Origin: Niebla homalea
Taxonomy: Eukaryota > Ascomycota > Lecanoromycetes > Lecanorales > Ramalinaceae
Length of the DNA: 64,000 bases
Direction: 5' to 3'
Assembly: GCA_019925105.1 (NCBI GenBank)
Contig: JAHGAU010000034.1
Coordinates: 186,001 to 250,000 of the forward strand
Below the pieces are notes generated by a model. It made no database searches. It saw only the letters and a list, made by a program, of their open reading frames with translations, and had not been told where the DNA came from. This document shows, in pieces, positions 12,861-27,300 of this stretch (positions are counted from its first letter, which is position 1; each line of letters starts with the position of its first letter). Made by a program: the position numbers and the translations under genes.

Positions 12861-15399
12861 TAAAAACAAAATATAGTTACTTGGAGTAACCGTAAACCCC
12901 TTTCTTTAAAATACCCTTATTAATATTAATAATATATTAACGATAATATATTTTATTTTATATATATTTTAATATCCTTAAAATAAGAAAAATAAAATTA
13001 AATACTATTATATAAACCAAAGAATTAATTACGGTATTATTACCCTTTTTATTATTATTTTATTTCCTTTATTAGAAAAAGTATATATCCTTTTACTTTA
13101 TATTAAATAAAGGATAGAAAAGATTAGGATAAATTCATATAAATCACAGGGCTATCCCGTATTTATTGGTAATTATAGGTATTATCAAGGACTACTTAAT
13201 AATAAACCCTATTAACCTCTTTTTAAGGAGTAATAAAATATTATTAAGAATCCCTTAATCCTTTAAATTTAAAGGGGAACTAATTAATATATATAAAATA
13301 AAGGAAATACTTAAATAATTTTAAATATCTTCCTTAATAATAATAATAAAGTTAAATATAAAAAAGACTCCGTAATATTATTAATAATCTTAATTTTTAC
13401 TTTAAAATTATTGGAAACTTTATAATAAAGAATTATAATATAATCCGGGATTAAAATATTATTTTATAAATTAAAAGAATTAAATAAGTAAGAAAATAAA
13501 TTAAATAATATATAAAAATAGATCTATAATATATAAAAAAGATTAAGAAAAATACTTCCCTTAATTAATAAATAAATACGATAAATATAAGATTTAAAGG
13601 AGACATAATATATTAAATAAAGTAATTAAAAATTAAAGTTTTACTTATAAATAAAATAATAAATAACGTTATAAAGGAAGATATAAAGAACTTTTAAAAA
13701 TTATTAAATTAAGAATTCTTAAAATTAAATCTTAATAGTTTTACGGAGTAAATAGCGAATAATATTAAAATATTATTTTAAGGAATTAATTTTATTTTTA
13801 ATTATTACAAATATATATTCCGTATTATATATAACTTAAGCGGAAAGAATATTAAACTTAAAAAACCGGAAAATATAATAAATAAAATAATTAAATATAT
13901 ATTAAAAAACGTAATTAATCATTTTAAAAATAATTTAATAAATATAAAGCTTTATAAACGTTTAATAAAAAATATATATAAAAAGCTTAATCTTTATAAA
14001 ATATATTTTAAAATAAAATAAATTACAGAAAAAAAAAAAAAAAAAAATGGGAGTTTAAAAAGGAAAAAAAGGAAAAAGAAATAAATCTTAAAGCTTAAAT
14101 ATTTATAAATTAATTAAATCGTATAAACGGAAACTTTTAAGAAATTATATTAAAGGTAAATTTAATATATATCGATTACGACGGAATTATATAAGTATTA
14201 TAAATAAAAGGAATATAATAAATTAAATACCCTTAGAATTATATAAACGAAAAGCTTTAAAACGTCTTAATAATATAAATAGCGTTAATATAATTACCGT
14301 AAATAATATTACCTTAATAACTTAAATATTAAAATTAACCTTAAAATCTATTTTAATAAAACATTAATAATTAAGCGGAAAATATAAATTAAATATTAAA
14401 AAATTATTAATAAACTTTATATATTAATTAAAATATTAAAGGAAACAATTAATTTACTTTAAAACTATTTAATTTAATTAAGTTTAAAAACCTTTATATT
14501 AATAACTTTAAATTATTTAATATAAAATTATATTTTATTTATTATAAGTATTATAATATATTCTTAACGGAAAAGTATATAAACTATAAATAAAAATATA
14601 ACGGAAGTAATATAAATTTTAATAAAAAGAGATATATATAAAAAAAGGATTAAGACCGTAAAAATAGCCGTCGCAATATAAATTATTGATTATTATTATT
14701 ATCTATAACCGTACCGTTTACCGATTAATTAAACGTATTAATAAACGCAGTAATTATCGCCTTAACTATATAAAAAAAGGGAAGGTCCTTAATAAGGTTA
14801 ATAATAAAAAAGCTATCAATAAATTTAATTATAAAGTTATTATTATAAAAGAAGGATACCTTTTTAATAAGGACGTTAACTACGAAGTAAATATAATAAT
14901 AAATATAACCGCAAAATAATAATAAGTTAAAAATAATAATTTAAAAAAAGGAGTTAAATTTATATAAATTAAAGAGCGAATAAAAAGGAAATTAAAAAGA
15001 AAAACGAAAATTAAGAAAAAAAAAGAACTTTAATAAATTATCAGATTATTAAGGAAACAGGCCTTAAACGTTAAATAGATCTTATTAACCAATAATATCA
15101 TATTCCTTATAATATATTTAATATAATTTTTATTATATTTCAGAAAAAAAATAAGTTAACTTATAAAGAACATATTAAACCTTAACTATATACGTTATAA
15201 GAAGATTATAATTATTAAGGAAATTCTTAAGAATAATAAAGAAAAAATATAAAAAACGATTTAAAATAAATAATTTAAAATTAATAATATCGTAATTATA
15301 AGCTTAAAATAAAACCTTAAAATTATACTTAATAAAAATAAATAAATATACTTTATAAAAATAATAATTATTTATTAATCGGAACAAATAAATAAGTTA

Positions 15400-18300
15400 C
15401 TTAATATAAAAGTTAATTAAGGATCGGATATTATTATAATTAATTTAAATATAATAAGGGAATTACGGATAAAAAAAAGGTTTTTAAAATTACTTAAAGT
15501 TAATTACTTAAATATATTAATAATAAACGGAGACTATATATTACTTTATATATAAATTATATTTAATATTAAAGTTATAAAAATAATTAAATCGGTATGG
15601 ATATTTATAATATTAAAAGATAATTTAAATTATAATATCTTATTAAGACTTTTATAATTAAAGTTAATTACGGTTAACTTTAAGATTTAAATAAAAATAT
15701 TAAAGATTAAAGATATTATTTATAAAGAAAATATTTAATTACTTAAACCTTAAATATACCCGTTAAGTAAAATATATTAAAAATTAATATATAAAAAGCT
15801 ATATTATAAAAATATAATAATATTAAAAAAAGAAATTAAATTAAACTTATTTAAATATAAAAGTAATAAAAAAAGCTTAAAAATTAAATTAAAAAATAAA
15901 AAAAATAATTAAGATTAATAAACTATAAGAAAAAAAGAAGTCCAAAAAATAAAATCGGTTTTAAAAGCATATATTTTAATAATTAATTAATAAGAAAAGG
16001 AGGATATATTTATATATTTAAAAAGAAAAAAGAATATATAAGAAATAATTAAAGTAAGTAAAGGAAGATTAAGAGTAAATTAAAATATTAAAACGGGGAA
16101 AAAGAAATAAGTTAGATAAGAAATAAATAAGAATAATTAAGTAAAAATTTAAAAGAATCGGAAGGGATAAGACGATAACGGGAGTACTTAAGAAATAATA
16201 AAAAAGCTTAAAAGTATTAAGGAAATAATATAAAAGTTAAAAAGGATATAATAAATAGTCCGATTAATAATTTAAGCCCAGAAATAAGTTTTACTTTATA
16301 TTAATAATAATTTACCAGATAAAAGCGGAAAATAATTAAATTTATAAATTTAATACTTAATAAGATAAATAAAAAAATAATATAATATTTAAAGTTATTA
16401 TTAATTATATAAGATAACGTTAAACGGTATAAAGAATATATAATATATAAAAAAGAAACGATATTAATTAAATTAATAATAATTATAATAATAAAAACGG
16501 ACAATTATATATATTAAAAGAATAATAAATAACTTAAAGAAGTTAATAATAAGAAAAAGAAAGCTATATATTAAAATAATATAAAGAAAAAGATAAAATA
16601 AATAAAAAATAAAAATAATAAAAATTATTTATTTATTATAGAAAATATAATTTTAAGAATTAAATAACCCGATAACTTAATAACTTATTAAGGATTATTA
16701 AAGTATAAATACGGTATTTATTAAGTCTATTTAAAATACGTATATAAAATAACGGATAAATTAACTTTAAAATTATAAAATAAGGAAATAAATATTAAAA
16801 TAAAATTATTATAAGTTATATTTTTAACGGATAAAAAGGTAATAAGAAAAAAGATTAATATTTTAAAATTATATAAAAAGTTATAAGTATAAAAAAAAAG
16901 AAGGTATTACGTTAAGGGATATTATCCTAAATAATTAAGTATAACTTAAGATACTTTAAGTATTATAAACGTATAAGGATATAAGTATAAAAGAATTATA
17001 TAAGATCCCCGTAACGGATTTACTTTTATATAAAATAATATTAAGATTAAAAATTAAGTTATATAAAGTTAATATTAAAAGGTTATTAAATAATAAAAAA
17101 TAATAACTTAAAACGATTATATAATAAGGAATTAAGTTAAATATATATAAGAAATATATATAAATAAATAAATAAGTAAATATATAAAATATATTTTTTA
17201 TATTTATAAAGAAAAAAAGTAAAATAGAATTACGACTTATATTTAATTATTACTTTATATATAAAGTATTATTTATATTTTATATGAAGTTAATAAAAAG
17301 AGTATATAATTTATTAAGAATTCTATTATATAAGACTTTCTTTTAAACGGATATAAAGTATAAATATTAAGTAATAGAAATATATTTTAATAACCGATAT
17401 TATTTTACGTTTAACGTATTAAATATTAAATAATTATAACTTATAAAAATATTTTAAAGAATACGTACGTCCTTATTTATCTTTATTAAATTTATAAATA
17501 TTATATTAAAAGTTATCCTTAAATTAAACCCGGAGTTATTTTTCTTTATTCTTAAAGGGGAATATAATTTTATTAATTTAACCTTTTACCTTAATAATAT
17601 CTTTAAAATATACGGGATATAAGAAGAATAATTTATTTTCTTAAAAGATTATTTCTTTTTTTAAATTTTATAATTAAAGTTAAAGCTATTATTTAATAAA
17701 TTAAAAATTAATATAATAAAAATTAAAATACTTAAAGAAAATTATAAAGTAAAAAGATATATATAAATTAAACTTAAGAAATATAAAAAGATACTTAATT
17801 AACCCGTATTTTAAAATATATAAAACGTTAAATAATTCTTAAATATTATCGGTATAATAAGAAAATAAATTAAAAGCTTTATAAAAATAATTCGTTTACT
17901 TATATACTTAATTAAAAATATAAAATAAAGATAAGAAAAGTTAAAAAATATATTATTTTAATTTATATAAAATATAATAACGGAAATTAAAACTTTATTT
18001 AAATAAAACCCGAAAATATTAATTTATATATATATTAACGCTTTAAGATACGGAGCCGGGTATTATATTATTTAAGTTTAAGATAGTTATATTATTTTAT
18101 TTATTTATAACTTATATATAATAAATAAGGCGGAATATAATTATAATACCTATAAGTAAAAATTAATAATTATTATTACGTTTAAAGAAAAGTTCTTTTA
18201 TATATTAAATATAAAAGAAATTTTAATTATATATATAAATTATAAGTTACTTATAAGGTTTATAAATATAAATTATTATAAGGATATCTTTATAAAATAA

Positions 18301-19750
18301 ATAAATAAGTTAAAAAGGCTATATATTAAAATTAAATATATTAAAGGAAAGATTAATAAAGCTATAAATAATTTATTAAAAGCATTAATCAATAACCTAG
18401 ATTACGTACTTAATAAAATAATAAAGAAAATAACCTTTAAAATATAAAGGAATAAAAAATAATATAATATAATTTTAAAAAAGTAATAAAAAAGGATATT
18501 ATATTATATTAAAGGAACTTTTTAAGGAAGCGAGAAAGGATAAAATTAACGTTTATAATAATATATAAATTACGATATAATAATTAAAGGGTTAATTAAC
18601 TTAAAACGTAAAAGGAAAGTTAACGGGGAAAAACGTAAATAAAAAAAAGAAAATAAATATAAAAAAATTATAGCTATAAAATATAATTAATAATAAACCG
18701 GTATAAATATATAATATAAGATTAAATAATAATTATAAAATGGAATATATATAATTTAATTATAAACTTATAGAGTTATTAAAACTTAAGGAATTACTTT
18801 ATTATAAAAACGATAATTAATATATTAATATTATTAAATATCTTAAAATAAAAATAAAATTAAAAAAGAAAAATACGGTATAATAAATTAAATTTAATAA
18901 GTAACTTATAAATTATAAATTTAATTTAATTATTAATAAGTTATTTTATTAATACGGGAAACGTTAAACGGTATATTTAATAAAAAAAAAGATAATATAA
19001 ATATTCAAGGAAATTTATAATAATACGGGATATTTCTTATTAAAAATTATATTAAAGAAACTATAATATTACTATTAATAGCCGGATATAATAAAGGCTA
19101 TTATAAAATATATATAAGGGTATTTACCTTATATAAAGTAAGTATACGGAAGCCGTATAATTTTATTAAGTTTAATTAAGGTAAAAGCTTTTTTTAACTT
19201 ATTCAGGGCGGACTTTATTAGTCCTTTTAAATAAGTATAAGGTAATCTTCGGTACGTCTTTAATATAATAAATTATTTCTTACGATTTATATAATTATTT
19301 TATACCGTATTAATTAAAGTAAAAGATATAATCGTTACGTTAAAAAAATATATAAATTATTATTTAAAACCCGTTACGATATATATAAATATCGGGAAAA
19401 TATTTATAAATAAAAAAATAAGAAGCTTCCTTAAATTATATAATATTTAATTTATCTTTATATTAAGTATAACGTATAAAATAATAAATATAATAAAGTT
19501 TAATAATTAAATTTAATAAGATATAATAAAGAAAATATAAACTTAATAAAAGTATAATTAAATATAAGCGGGAAAATTAACGATATTAAGTATTAATTTA
19601 AAATATATTAAATATTTAAAATACGCCTTTATTAATATTCTTTTTAAGGTTAAGCCGGATATAATATATAAATATAATATAATTAAATTAAAAATTAAAA
19701 TATATATTATAGAAAGAATAATACCGTTTTTAAAAAAAAAACAATATATA
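15400..19750 (+). pseudogene. Ty3/gypsy pol remnant of element A (PR, RT, RNase H, IN)
   Basis: Conceptual reading on the plus strand, tolerating RIP stops, shows a retroviral-protease-like segment ending in an NYNILL-type motif at about 15,480-15,660. An RT segment with LTFYLNNIFKIYG (RIPed YVDD box) follows at about 17,300-17,800. The RNase H segment has an ALRYGAGYYI stretch at about 17,900-18,450. An integrase segment with FRADFIGPF and INYFLRF lies at about 18,950-19,700. This order defines Ty3/gypsy rather than copia. The same decayed frame exists in B on the minus strand. No intact ORF exists; the 77-codon ORF at 14,686-14,919 lies upstream of protease and is only a fragment. The protease assignment is the weakest. 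Confidence 0.8.
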
Positions 19751-20399
19751 AAGCCGTTTAAGGATTTATAATAAACCGGGTAAATATTAAAAAGGAGTTA
19801 TAAAAGAAATTAAACGTAATAAAAGATTAATAGAAAAAACGTTACGATAAAGGAATATAAAGCTAAAATCCGCTAAAGGAAAAGCAGTTAATTATATAAC
19901 GGGATCCTACCCTTAATCTTAAGAAACTTAAGCCCCATTAAGTCGGACTATTTATTATTAAAGGCTTTATAAGAAAATATACAGTTTTATATATATTAAA
20001 AAGGATAAATAAAACTTTTATATTTAATTTTTTTATAGGGATTATCTTAAAGTATTTATACCGTATATTAAATATCTTAAACCCTTTAATAAGCTAAAGT
20101 TAAAAATAATAAAGAAAATTAGAATCCGGCGGATATAAATAAAGAATACTTTAATCCTTTAAAAACCGTTATAATTATAGATAATATAATTTAAAAAAAG
20201 AAAATATATATAAGTAATATAACGCCGTTTCCTTTATATTTTTATTTTATTTACTTTTATATTCCGGTATATTAGAAATCCCAAGAAAATACGGATTTAA
20301 AAATCAAAAAAAAAAGGGGAAAAAAAGGAATAAATAGTTATTTTAGTAAATACCGTTAAAAACGAAAAACCAAAAAAAAAAAAAAGGGAAGCAGGAGTA

Positions 20400-23300
20400 T
20401 AATAAAGATTCGGAAAAAATAAGTATAAATAAGGGGATATTAAGCTTTTAACCTTTCATTTATAGTCTTTTATTTATTATATTATAAATTATAAAATAAT
20501 AAAATTATAAAAAGTTATATTTATTTATAATTAAAAATATTTTTTTAAAAAGAAAAAGAAAGCGTATTAAAAATAATATATAAATAAAAGTATAATTAAG
20601 TATTAAGGTTATATATTAAAAAATCTATTTAAAAGGACGTTTCTTTTATGGATTATAAATCTGGATATTAAATTTATTATAAATATTACGTTAAGAATAT
20701 AGGTAAAATATATTATTAATATAAATATAAAAACCATTTTAAATAGCGGGTAACTAAAACTTTAAATATACCCTTAAAATAGGTAACCAAATTTAAGATT
20801 AACCTTTATTACGGTAATTATAAGGTATAAAACCGTATTAATTATTTTACCTTAATAACGGGGACGGAAACGGAGTAGGAAAACCGGTATATATATAAGG
20901 ATGTAACCTAGGATAAAAATAATCCGTTATTAAAGAGGCAACCCGATAAGTAAGCCCGGTAATACGATTAAGGGAGTTAATAGAATAACTTAAAGACCGA
21001 TTAAGGCTTTAATCCGCGGGTGGTTATATACGTACCCTTTTAGTAAAACGTATATTAAAATTAAAATTATAATAATACTTTTAATAATTACGGTCCGGAG
21101 TTAAAGTTAAGCAATATAGGTTAAATATAATAAGCTCGGGAATAATCCGGAATATAAGGTTTATTAAGATTAATAATATAAAGTTAAAGAAAAACGTAGA
21201 TTTCTCTTTAAAGTATAACCGTATTACCTACGGAAGTAACTTTAAATGAAAACGGTTAAAAAGTCGTATTTAAATTAAAGACTTTAAAGGCTATTATATA
21301 TACGGGGACGAAATAAAGGGAGGAGCTTATTAAGGAAAAAACGCTTATAGAAATATAAATAAAGGCTGCCGTATACGTATAGTACGAGTAATAAACTTAA
21401 GAGGAGGAGGAGTTAATGAAAAAGCCCGGATAAGCTTATTATTTAAACGGAAAATTAATTAATAATTACTTTATATATAAAAGGGAAAAATAATTTATTA
21501 AAATTAAAATTAAAAAAACTTAAATTAAAGGTATCCTTAGTTAATTCTAAATCGGATAAATAATATTATTTTTTCTTAAATAATTATTTATAAAATTTAA
21601 TTAAGGAATTAATCTTTAAAAAAGATAAGTTATACTTTATATAAATTTTATTACGTTAAGTAAGCTCGTACGACCGAAACGCTCCTATAATTCCGGTAAG
21701 GCCGGATTAATATATTAATAAAGGAATTACTTAAACCGAAAGAGTTATTTAAGTTAATAAGTAAAAAATAAACGATATAAATAACTAGATTAATTAAGCG
21801 GACGGAAACGGTAAATAATAACCAGGCGGGGATTATTAAGGTAAATAAATAGCGGAATTAAATAATTAAGATTTAAAAATAAACTATAATAATAACGGAT
21901 AAATATTAAAAATAAAAGATATAATAAGAGATATTTATTAAAACTATAGTTATTAAGTTAATTATAAATTATAATTAATTATAAAACGCGTATAATTTCT
22001 TATATTAAACTTACGATTAATATCGGGATTAAAAAGTATATAATATATTAAAGAAAAAGCGTTTACTTAAACTATATTCCGATATTAAAAATCTATAAAA
22101 AAGAATTAATAGTAATTAATTAAAAAATAAATTAATTTATATATATCTAGATAAAAACTATAATCGCCCGGCCGATACTTAAAAATATAGTTTAAATAAA
22201 TGTTATTTAATAAACCCTTAATATAATGGCAATTAATAAAGGTAAAACGATAACCGCTATTAATTTATTAATACCGGGTATATATTTAAACATTTTTATA
22301 TATATAAAAGGCGTAAACCTAAATATATACCGTAAGAAGCTCCTAAAAGTAAGAAAGTTAAAATAAACTAAAATTATAAAAGACCGACGGATATAGCTTT
22401 AAATGGATTATTTAATTAATATTTAAATAAACCTTAATAATAACAGGGATATATTTATTTAATTTAATGAAATTAATAATTAAAGTACGCTTTTTAAAGT
22501 ATAAAAATATAATAAGAATAATTTTAATTAATATAATTTAAGTTAAAAATTCCGAAAAGATTATAAAGAAGTTAATATAAACGTAAAATAAATAACCGAT
22601 ATTAAGGTTATAAATTTATATATATTCTTAAAAGGATAATTAATAATTAAATATAAAATTAAGTTAGATTTAAAATAAGTTAATTAAAGTATAAAAGGAG
22701 TTAAAGATTAAAAAATTAAAAAAATAAAAGAATTTAAAGAAGTAAAAAAAAATAAAAAAAATAAATAAGAAAAAAGGATAAAGTAAACGGTTACGCGGTA
22801 TAACCACAAAGTAAGTAAATAATTAAACGTTATTTTTAACGTTCTATTTACCGATAGAACCGGTTAAGACAGAACTTAATAAATATAATAAATAATATTA
22901 TTACGTTTAAAAGGAACCCCTTTTAATATACCTTCTAGATATACCCTTATCGGGATAATTATACGTAACCCGTTAAAAGAACGCGGGAATATAATTATTT
23001 ATAAATAAATACGGCTTTAAGGGTACTTAATATATTAATTAATTAAGGGAAAAGCATATAAGTAAATAAGAATAAATATTAAAAATTATAATAAGGAATG
23101 TATCTTTAATAAATATTATTAAGTATAATAATAAACGTTAGAAAAGTTTATATAAAGGTTAAAGAACCATTTAAAGATTAATAAATAATCATTTTATTTT
23201 TTTATTTTTTTCTTTACCCTTTTAAGAAGCAATATATAAGTAATAATAACTATAATAAATTATTACCCCCTAATTACTTTCTTAATACTAATATAATAAA

Positions 23301-24090
23301 TTAATAAAAAAATAATATTAATAAATAAATATAAATTAAGTAGTTATATATAGTATTATTTTAAATACGTTAATAAAAAAAGATATTGAAATCTATAAAA
23401 AAATTCAAATAAAACCTATTTAGATAATTAAGCCTTCTTAAGACGTACTTAAAGTTACGTAACGAACTTATTTAAAATATATTTAACAATAATAAGATTA
23501 AAAAAGATATTAAAAGTATATAAATAGAGAAATAAAATAAAAAATGATCGATTATAAGGTCTTATCCTTATAAGGGGCGGTATTTATAGTTTTTTAATAA
23601 ATTAAGTAAAACGCGTTATACTCTTATATAAATTAAACGTATTATACTTAAAGAAAATATAAATATAGGTAACCCGAGCCTTAAGATAGATAAACGTAAA
23701 GTACTAAGGTTATTATTATTAATAAGTTAGAATAATAAAACTAAGGGATTATTCCTAAGAAAATTAAGTCTTAATATATTTATTTATTATTATTAAATAA
23801 AATTTAAGAATAAAACTATAAAAAAGGTAAATAAATATATATATAAATAACGTTAAAAGATAAAAAGCATTTATTAATAATACGTAATATTAAAAAGGTA
23901 AATTTATTATAGAGGGAACAGAAATAAGTTAATATTATATTAATATTTTTTTAATTTTTATATTTATAATAATTTAAATTATTAAAAGGATATTATAAAA
24001 AACATATATACGATTGAAATATATATAAATAAATATAATATAATTTAAAATATAATAATATTAAGGGTAATATTTTATTATAAAAAGAAT
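20400..24090 (+). other. Unassigned 3' region of element A
   Basis: About 3.7 kb between the end of the integrase-like sequence and the 3' LTR. The same sequence is present in copy B (pieces at about 411-1,157, 3,282-4,522 and 6,677 to about 8,400), so it belongs to the family rather than being a later insertion. It has slightly GC-richer, gene-like stretches (about 20,750-21,450 and 22,780-23,000). I recognise no domain in it. Confidence 0.6.
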
Positions 24091-24341
24091 TAAAAAGGAA
24101 GAAAGTATAAAAGATATTAAGCTTATAAATAAATATATAAAGGAATAAAAACATTAAAAAAGCTAATTAAGGGTAAAATCGATTTATATATACTTTAAAA
24201 GGAGAAAAGATAACGGATTACTATAATAAGTAACTTATATTTCATTAACTTATATAAGGGCTGCGGCCCATTTTCAATTGTACTCCATTGTTACCTACTA
24301 TTTCATCATTTTTGCTCTTTCCTTCCTTCCCATCTTTTCTA
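24091..24341 (+). repeat. 3' LTR of element A
   Basis: 251 bp. The inner (left) half is RIPed, and the outer 80 bases keep many CA/TG words around CAATTGTACTCCATTG. Followed by ATCT, which duplicates 10,930-10,933. Confidence 0.92.
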
Positions 24342-27300
24342 ATCTTTTAATGTTTTTTATATTCTATAATATAGATTAATTAAGTATTTTTTTATATTTT
24401 TTAAATTTAATTTATATATGTTTTTTTATTTTATAGTCTTTTCTTAATATTTTAATTTTTATTGTATTAATTTTTAGTTTATTAAATAATAACTTTAACT
24501 TTAACTATAGAATTTATAAAAAAAAAAATATTTTAAAAAAATAAATTATTTTTCTTATATCCCGTATACTTTAAAGATATTATTAAAGTAAAAGGATAAG
24601 TTAATAAGGTTATACTTCCCTTTAAAAATAAAAAAGGATAATTCCGGGTTTAATTTAAGGATAACTCTTAATATAATATTTATAAATTCAAAAAAACGAA
24701 TAAGGATATATATATTCCTTAAGGTATCCTTATTGGTTATAGTTATTTAATATTTAATACGTTAAAGGTAAAATAATATTAATTGTTAAAATATATTTTA
24801 ATTACTTAATATTTATATTTTATATCCGTTTAAAAGAAAATCTTATATAATAGAATTCCTAATAAATTATATACTTTTTCTATTAACTTTATATAAAATA
24901 CGGATAATATTTTATATATAAAGTAATAATTAAATATAAGTTATAATTCAACTTTATTTTTTTTTTCTTTATAAATACGGGGAGTACGTTTTATATACTT
25001 ATTTATTTATTTACTTATATATATTTCTTATATATATTTAATTTAATTCCTTATTATATAATCGTTTTAAGTTATTATTCTTTATCATTTAATAACCTTT
25101 TAATAATAGCTTTATACGGCTTGATCTTTAATCTTAATATTATTTTATATAAAAGCAAATCCGTTACGGGGATTTTATATAATTCTTTTATACTTATATC
25201 TTTATATATTTATAGTACTTAAAGTATTTTAAGTTATATTTAATTATTTAAAATAATATTTCTTAATATAATAATTTTTTTTATTTATACTTATAGTTCT
25301 TTATATAACTTTAAAATATTAATCTTTTTTTTATTACCCTTTTATCCGTTAAAAATATAACTTATAATAATTTTAACTTAATATTTATTTCTTTATTTTT
25401 TAATTTTAAAGTTAATTTTTTAATATTACTTTATATATATACCTTAAATAAACTTAATAAGTACCGTATTTATACTTTAATAGTCCTTAATAAGTTATTA
25501 AGTTATTAAATTATTTAATTCTTAAAATTATATTTTTTATAATAAGTAAATAGTTCTTATTATTTTTATTTTTTATTTACTTTATTTTCTCCTTTATATT
25601 ACCTTAATATGTAGCTTTTTTTTATCGTTAATTTCTTTAAGTTATTAATTATTTTCTTAATATATAATCATCCGTTTTTTCTATTATAAGTATTATTAAT
25701 TTAATTAATATTATTTCTTCTTTATATATTATATATTCTTTATACCATTTAACGCTATTTTACGTAATTAATAATAACTTTAAACATTATATTATTTCTT
25801 CGTTTATTTTATTAAGTATTAAATTTATAAATTTAATTATTTTCTGTTTTTATTTAATAAATTATTATTAATATAAAATAAAGTTTATTTCTGATTTTAA
25901 ATTATTAATTAAACTAGTTATTTTACCCTTTTTAACTCTTTTATCGTTTCCTTAATACTTTTAAGCTTCTTTATTATCTTTTAAGTATTTTTATTACCGT
26001 TTTATCTTTTTTAATTCTTTTAAACTTTTACTTAATTGTTCCTATTTACTTTTTATTTAACTTACTTTTTTACCCCGTCTTACCGTTTTAATTTATTCTT
26101 AGTTTTCCTTTATTTACTTTAATTATCTTTTATATATTTTTTCTTTTCTTTAAATATATAAATAAACTTTTTATTAATTAATTATTAAAATATACGCTTT
26201 TAAAGTTAATTTTACTTTTTAAACTTTTTCTTTTCTTATAGTTTATTAATTTTAATTTTAATTATTTTCTTTATTTTTTAACTTAATTTTTAGGTTTTTT
26301 TTTTTTATTATTTTTATATTTAAATAAATTTAACTTAATTTCTTTTTTTAATATTATTATATTTTTATAATATAACTTCTTATATACTAACTTTTAACGT
26401 ATCTTACTTAACGGACGTATTTAAAATTCAAATAATTAAATATTTTCTTTACGAATAATATCCTTAATTTTTAATATCTTCATTTAAATCTTAAAGTTAA
26501 CTATAATTAACTTTAATTTTAAGAATCTTAATAAAATATTAATAGTTTAAATTATCTTTTAATATTATAAATATATATATTAATTTAATTATTTTTATAA
26601 CTCGAATATTAAATATAACTTATATATAAAGTAATATATAATCTCCGTTTATTATTAATTTATTTAAGTAATTAATTTTAAACAATTTTAAAAGCTTTTT
26701 TTCCCCGTAATTCTTTTATTATACTTAAGTTAATTATAATAATATCCGATCCTTAATTAACTTTTATATTAAATAACTTATTTATTGATTCCGGTTAATA
26801 AATAATTATTATTTTTATAAAGTATATTTATTTATTTTTATTAAATATAGCTTTAAGGTTTTATTTTAAGCTTACGATTATAATATTATTAATTTTAAGT
26901 TATTTATTTTAAATCGTTTTCTATATTTTTCTCTATTATTTTTAAGAATTTCCTTAATAATTATAATCTTTTTATAATATATATAATTAAGGTTTAATAC
27001 GTTCTTTATAAGTTAACTTATTTCTTTTTTAAAATATAATAAAAGTTATATTAAATATATCGTAAGGAATATAATATTATTAATTAATAAAATTCATTTA
27101 ACGTTTAAAGCTTACTTTTTTAATAGCTTAATAATTTATTAAAGTTCTTTTTTCCTTTTAATCCTTACCTTTTCCTTCAGCTTTTCTTTTATTTATTCCT
27201 TAATTTATATAAGCTTAATTCCTTCTTTTAAATCGTTATTTTTAACTCGTTATTACTTCGCGGTTACGTTTATTATTATACTTACTTCGTAATTAACGTC

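Larger units (their letters stand above)
10934..24341 (+). mobile_element. Ty3/gypsy retrotransposon A, full length, RIPed
   Basis: A 13,408-bp element with two 251-bp LTRs (10,934-11,184 and 24,091-24,341) and a target duplication ATCT (10,930-10,933 and 24,342-24,345; AATCT if the LTR ends one base earlier). It lies inside its own relative B, in the opposite direction, at the place matching A's own position of about 17,83x. Decayed pol domains can be followed on the plus strand in the Ty3/gypsy order: protease, reverse transcriptase, RNase H, integrase. Stops occur every few codons, so it is inactive. About 3.7 kb between the end of integrase and the 3' LTR and over 4 kb before protease are unusually long for this superfamily. 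Confidence 0.92.

Noticed and set aside
14686..14919. 77-codon ORF in the AT-rich block
   Set aside because: Lies in element A upstream of its protease region; Lys/Ile/Asn-rich as expected for RIPed sequence. A fragment, not a gene.
16301..16504. 67-codon minus-strand ORF
   Set aside because: Antisense to the decayed pol of element A; composition-driven.
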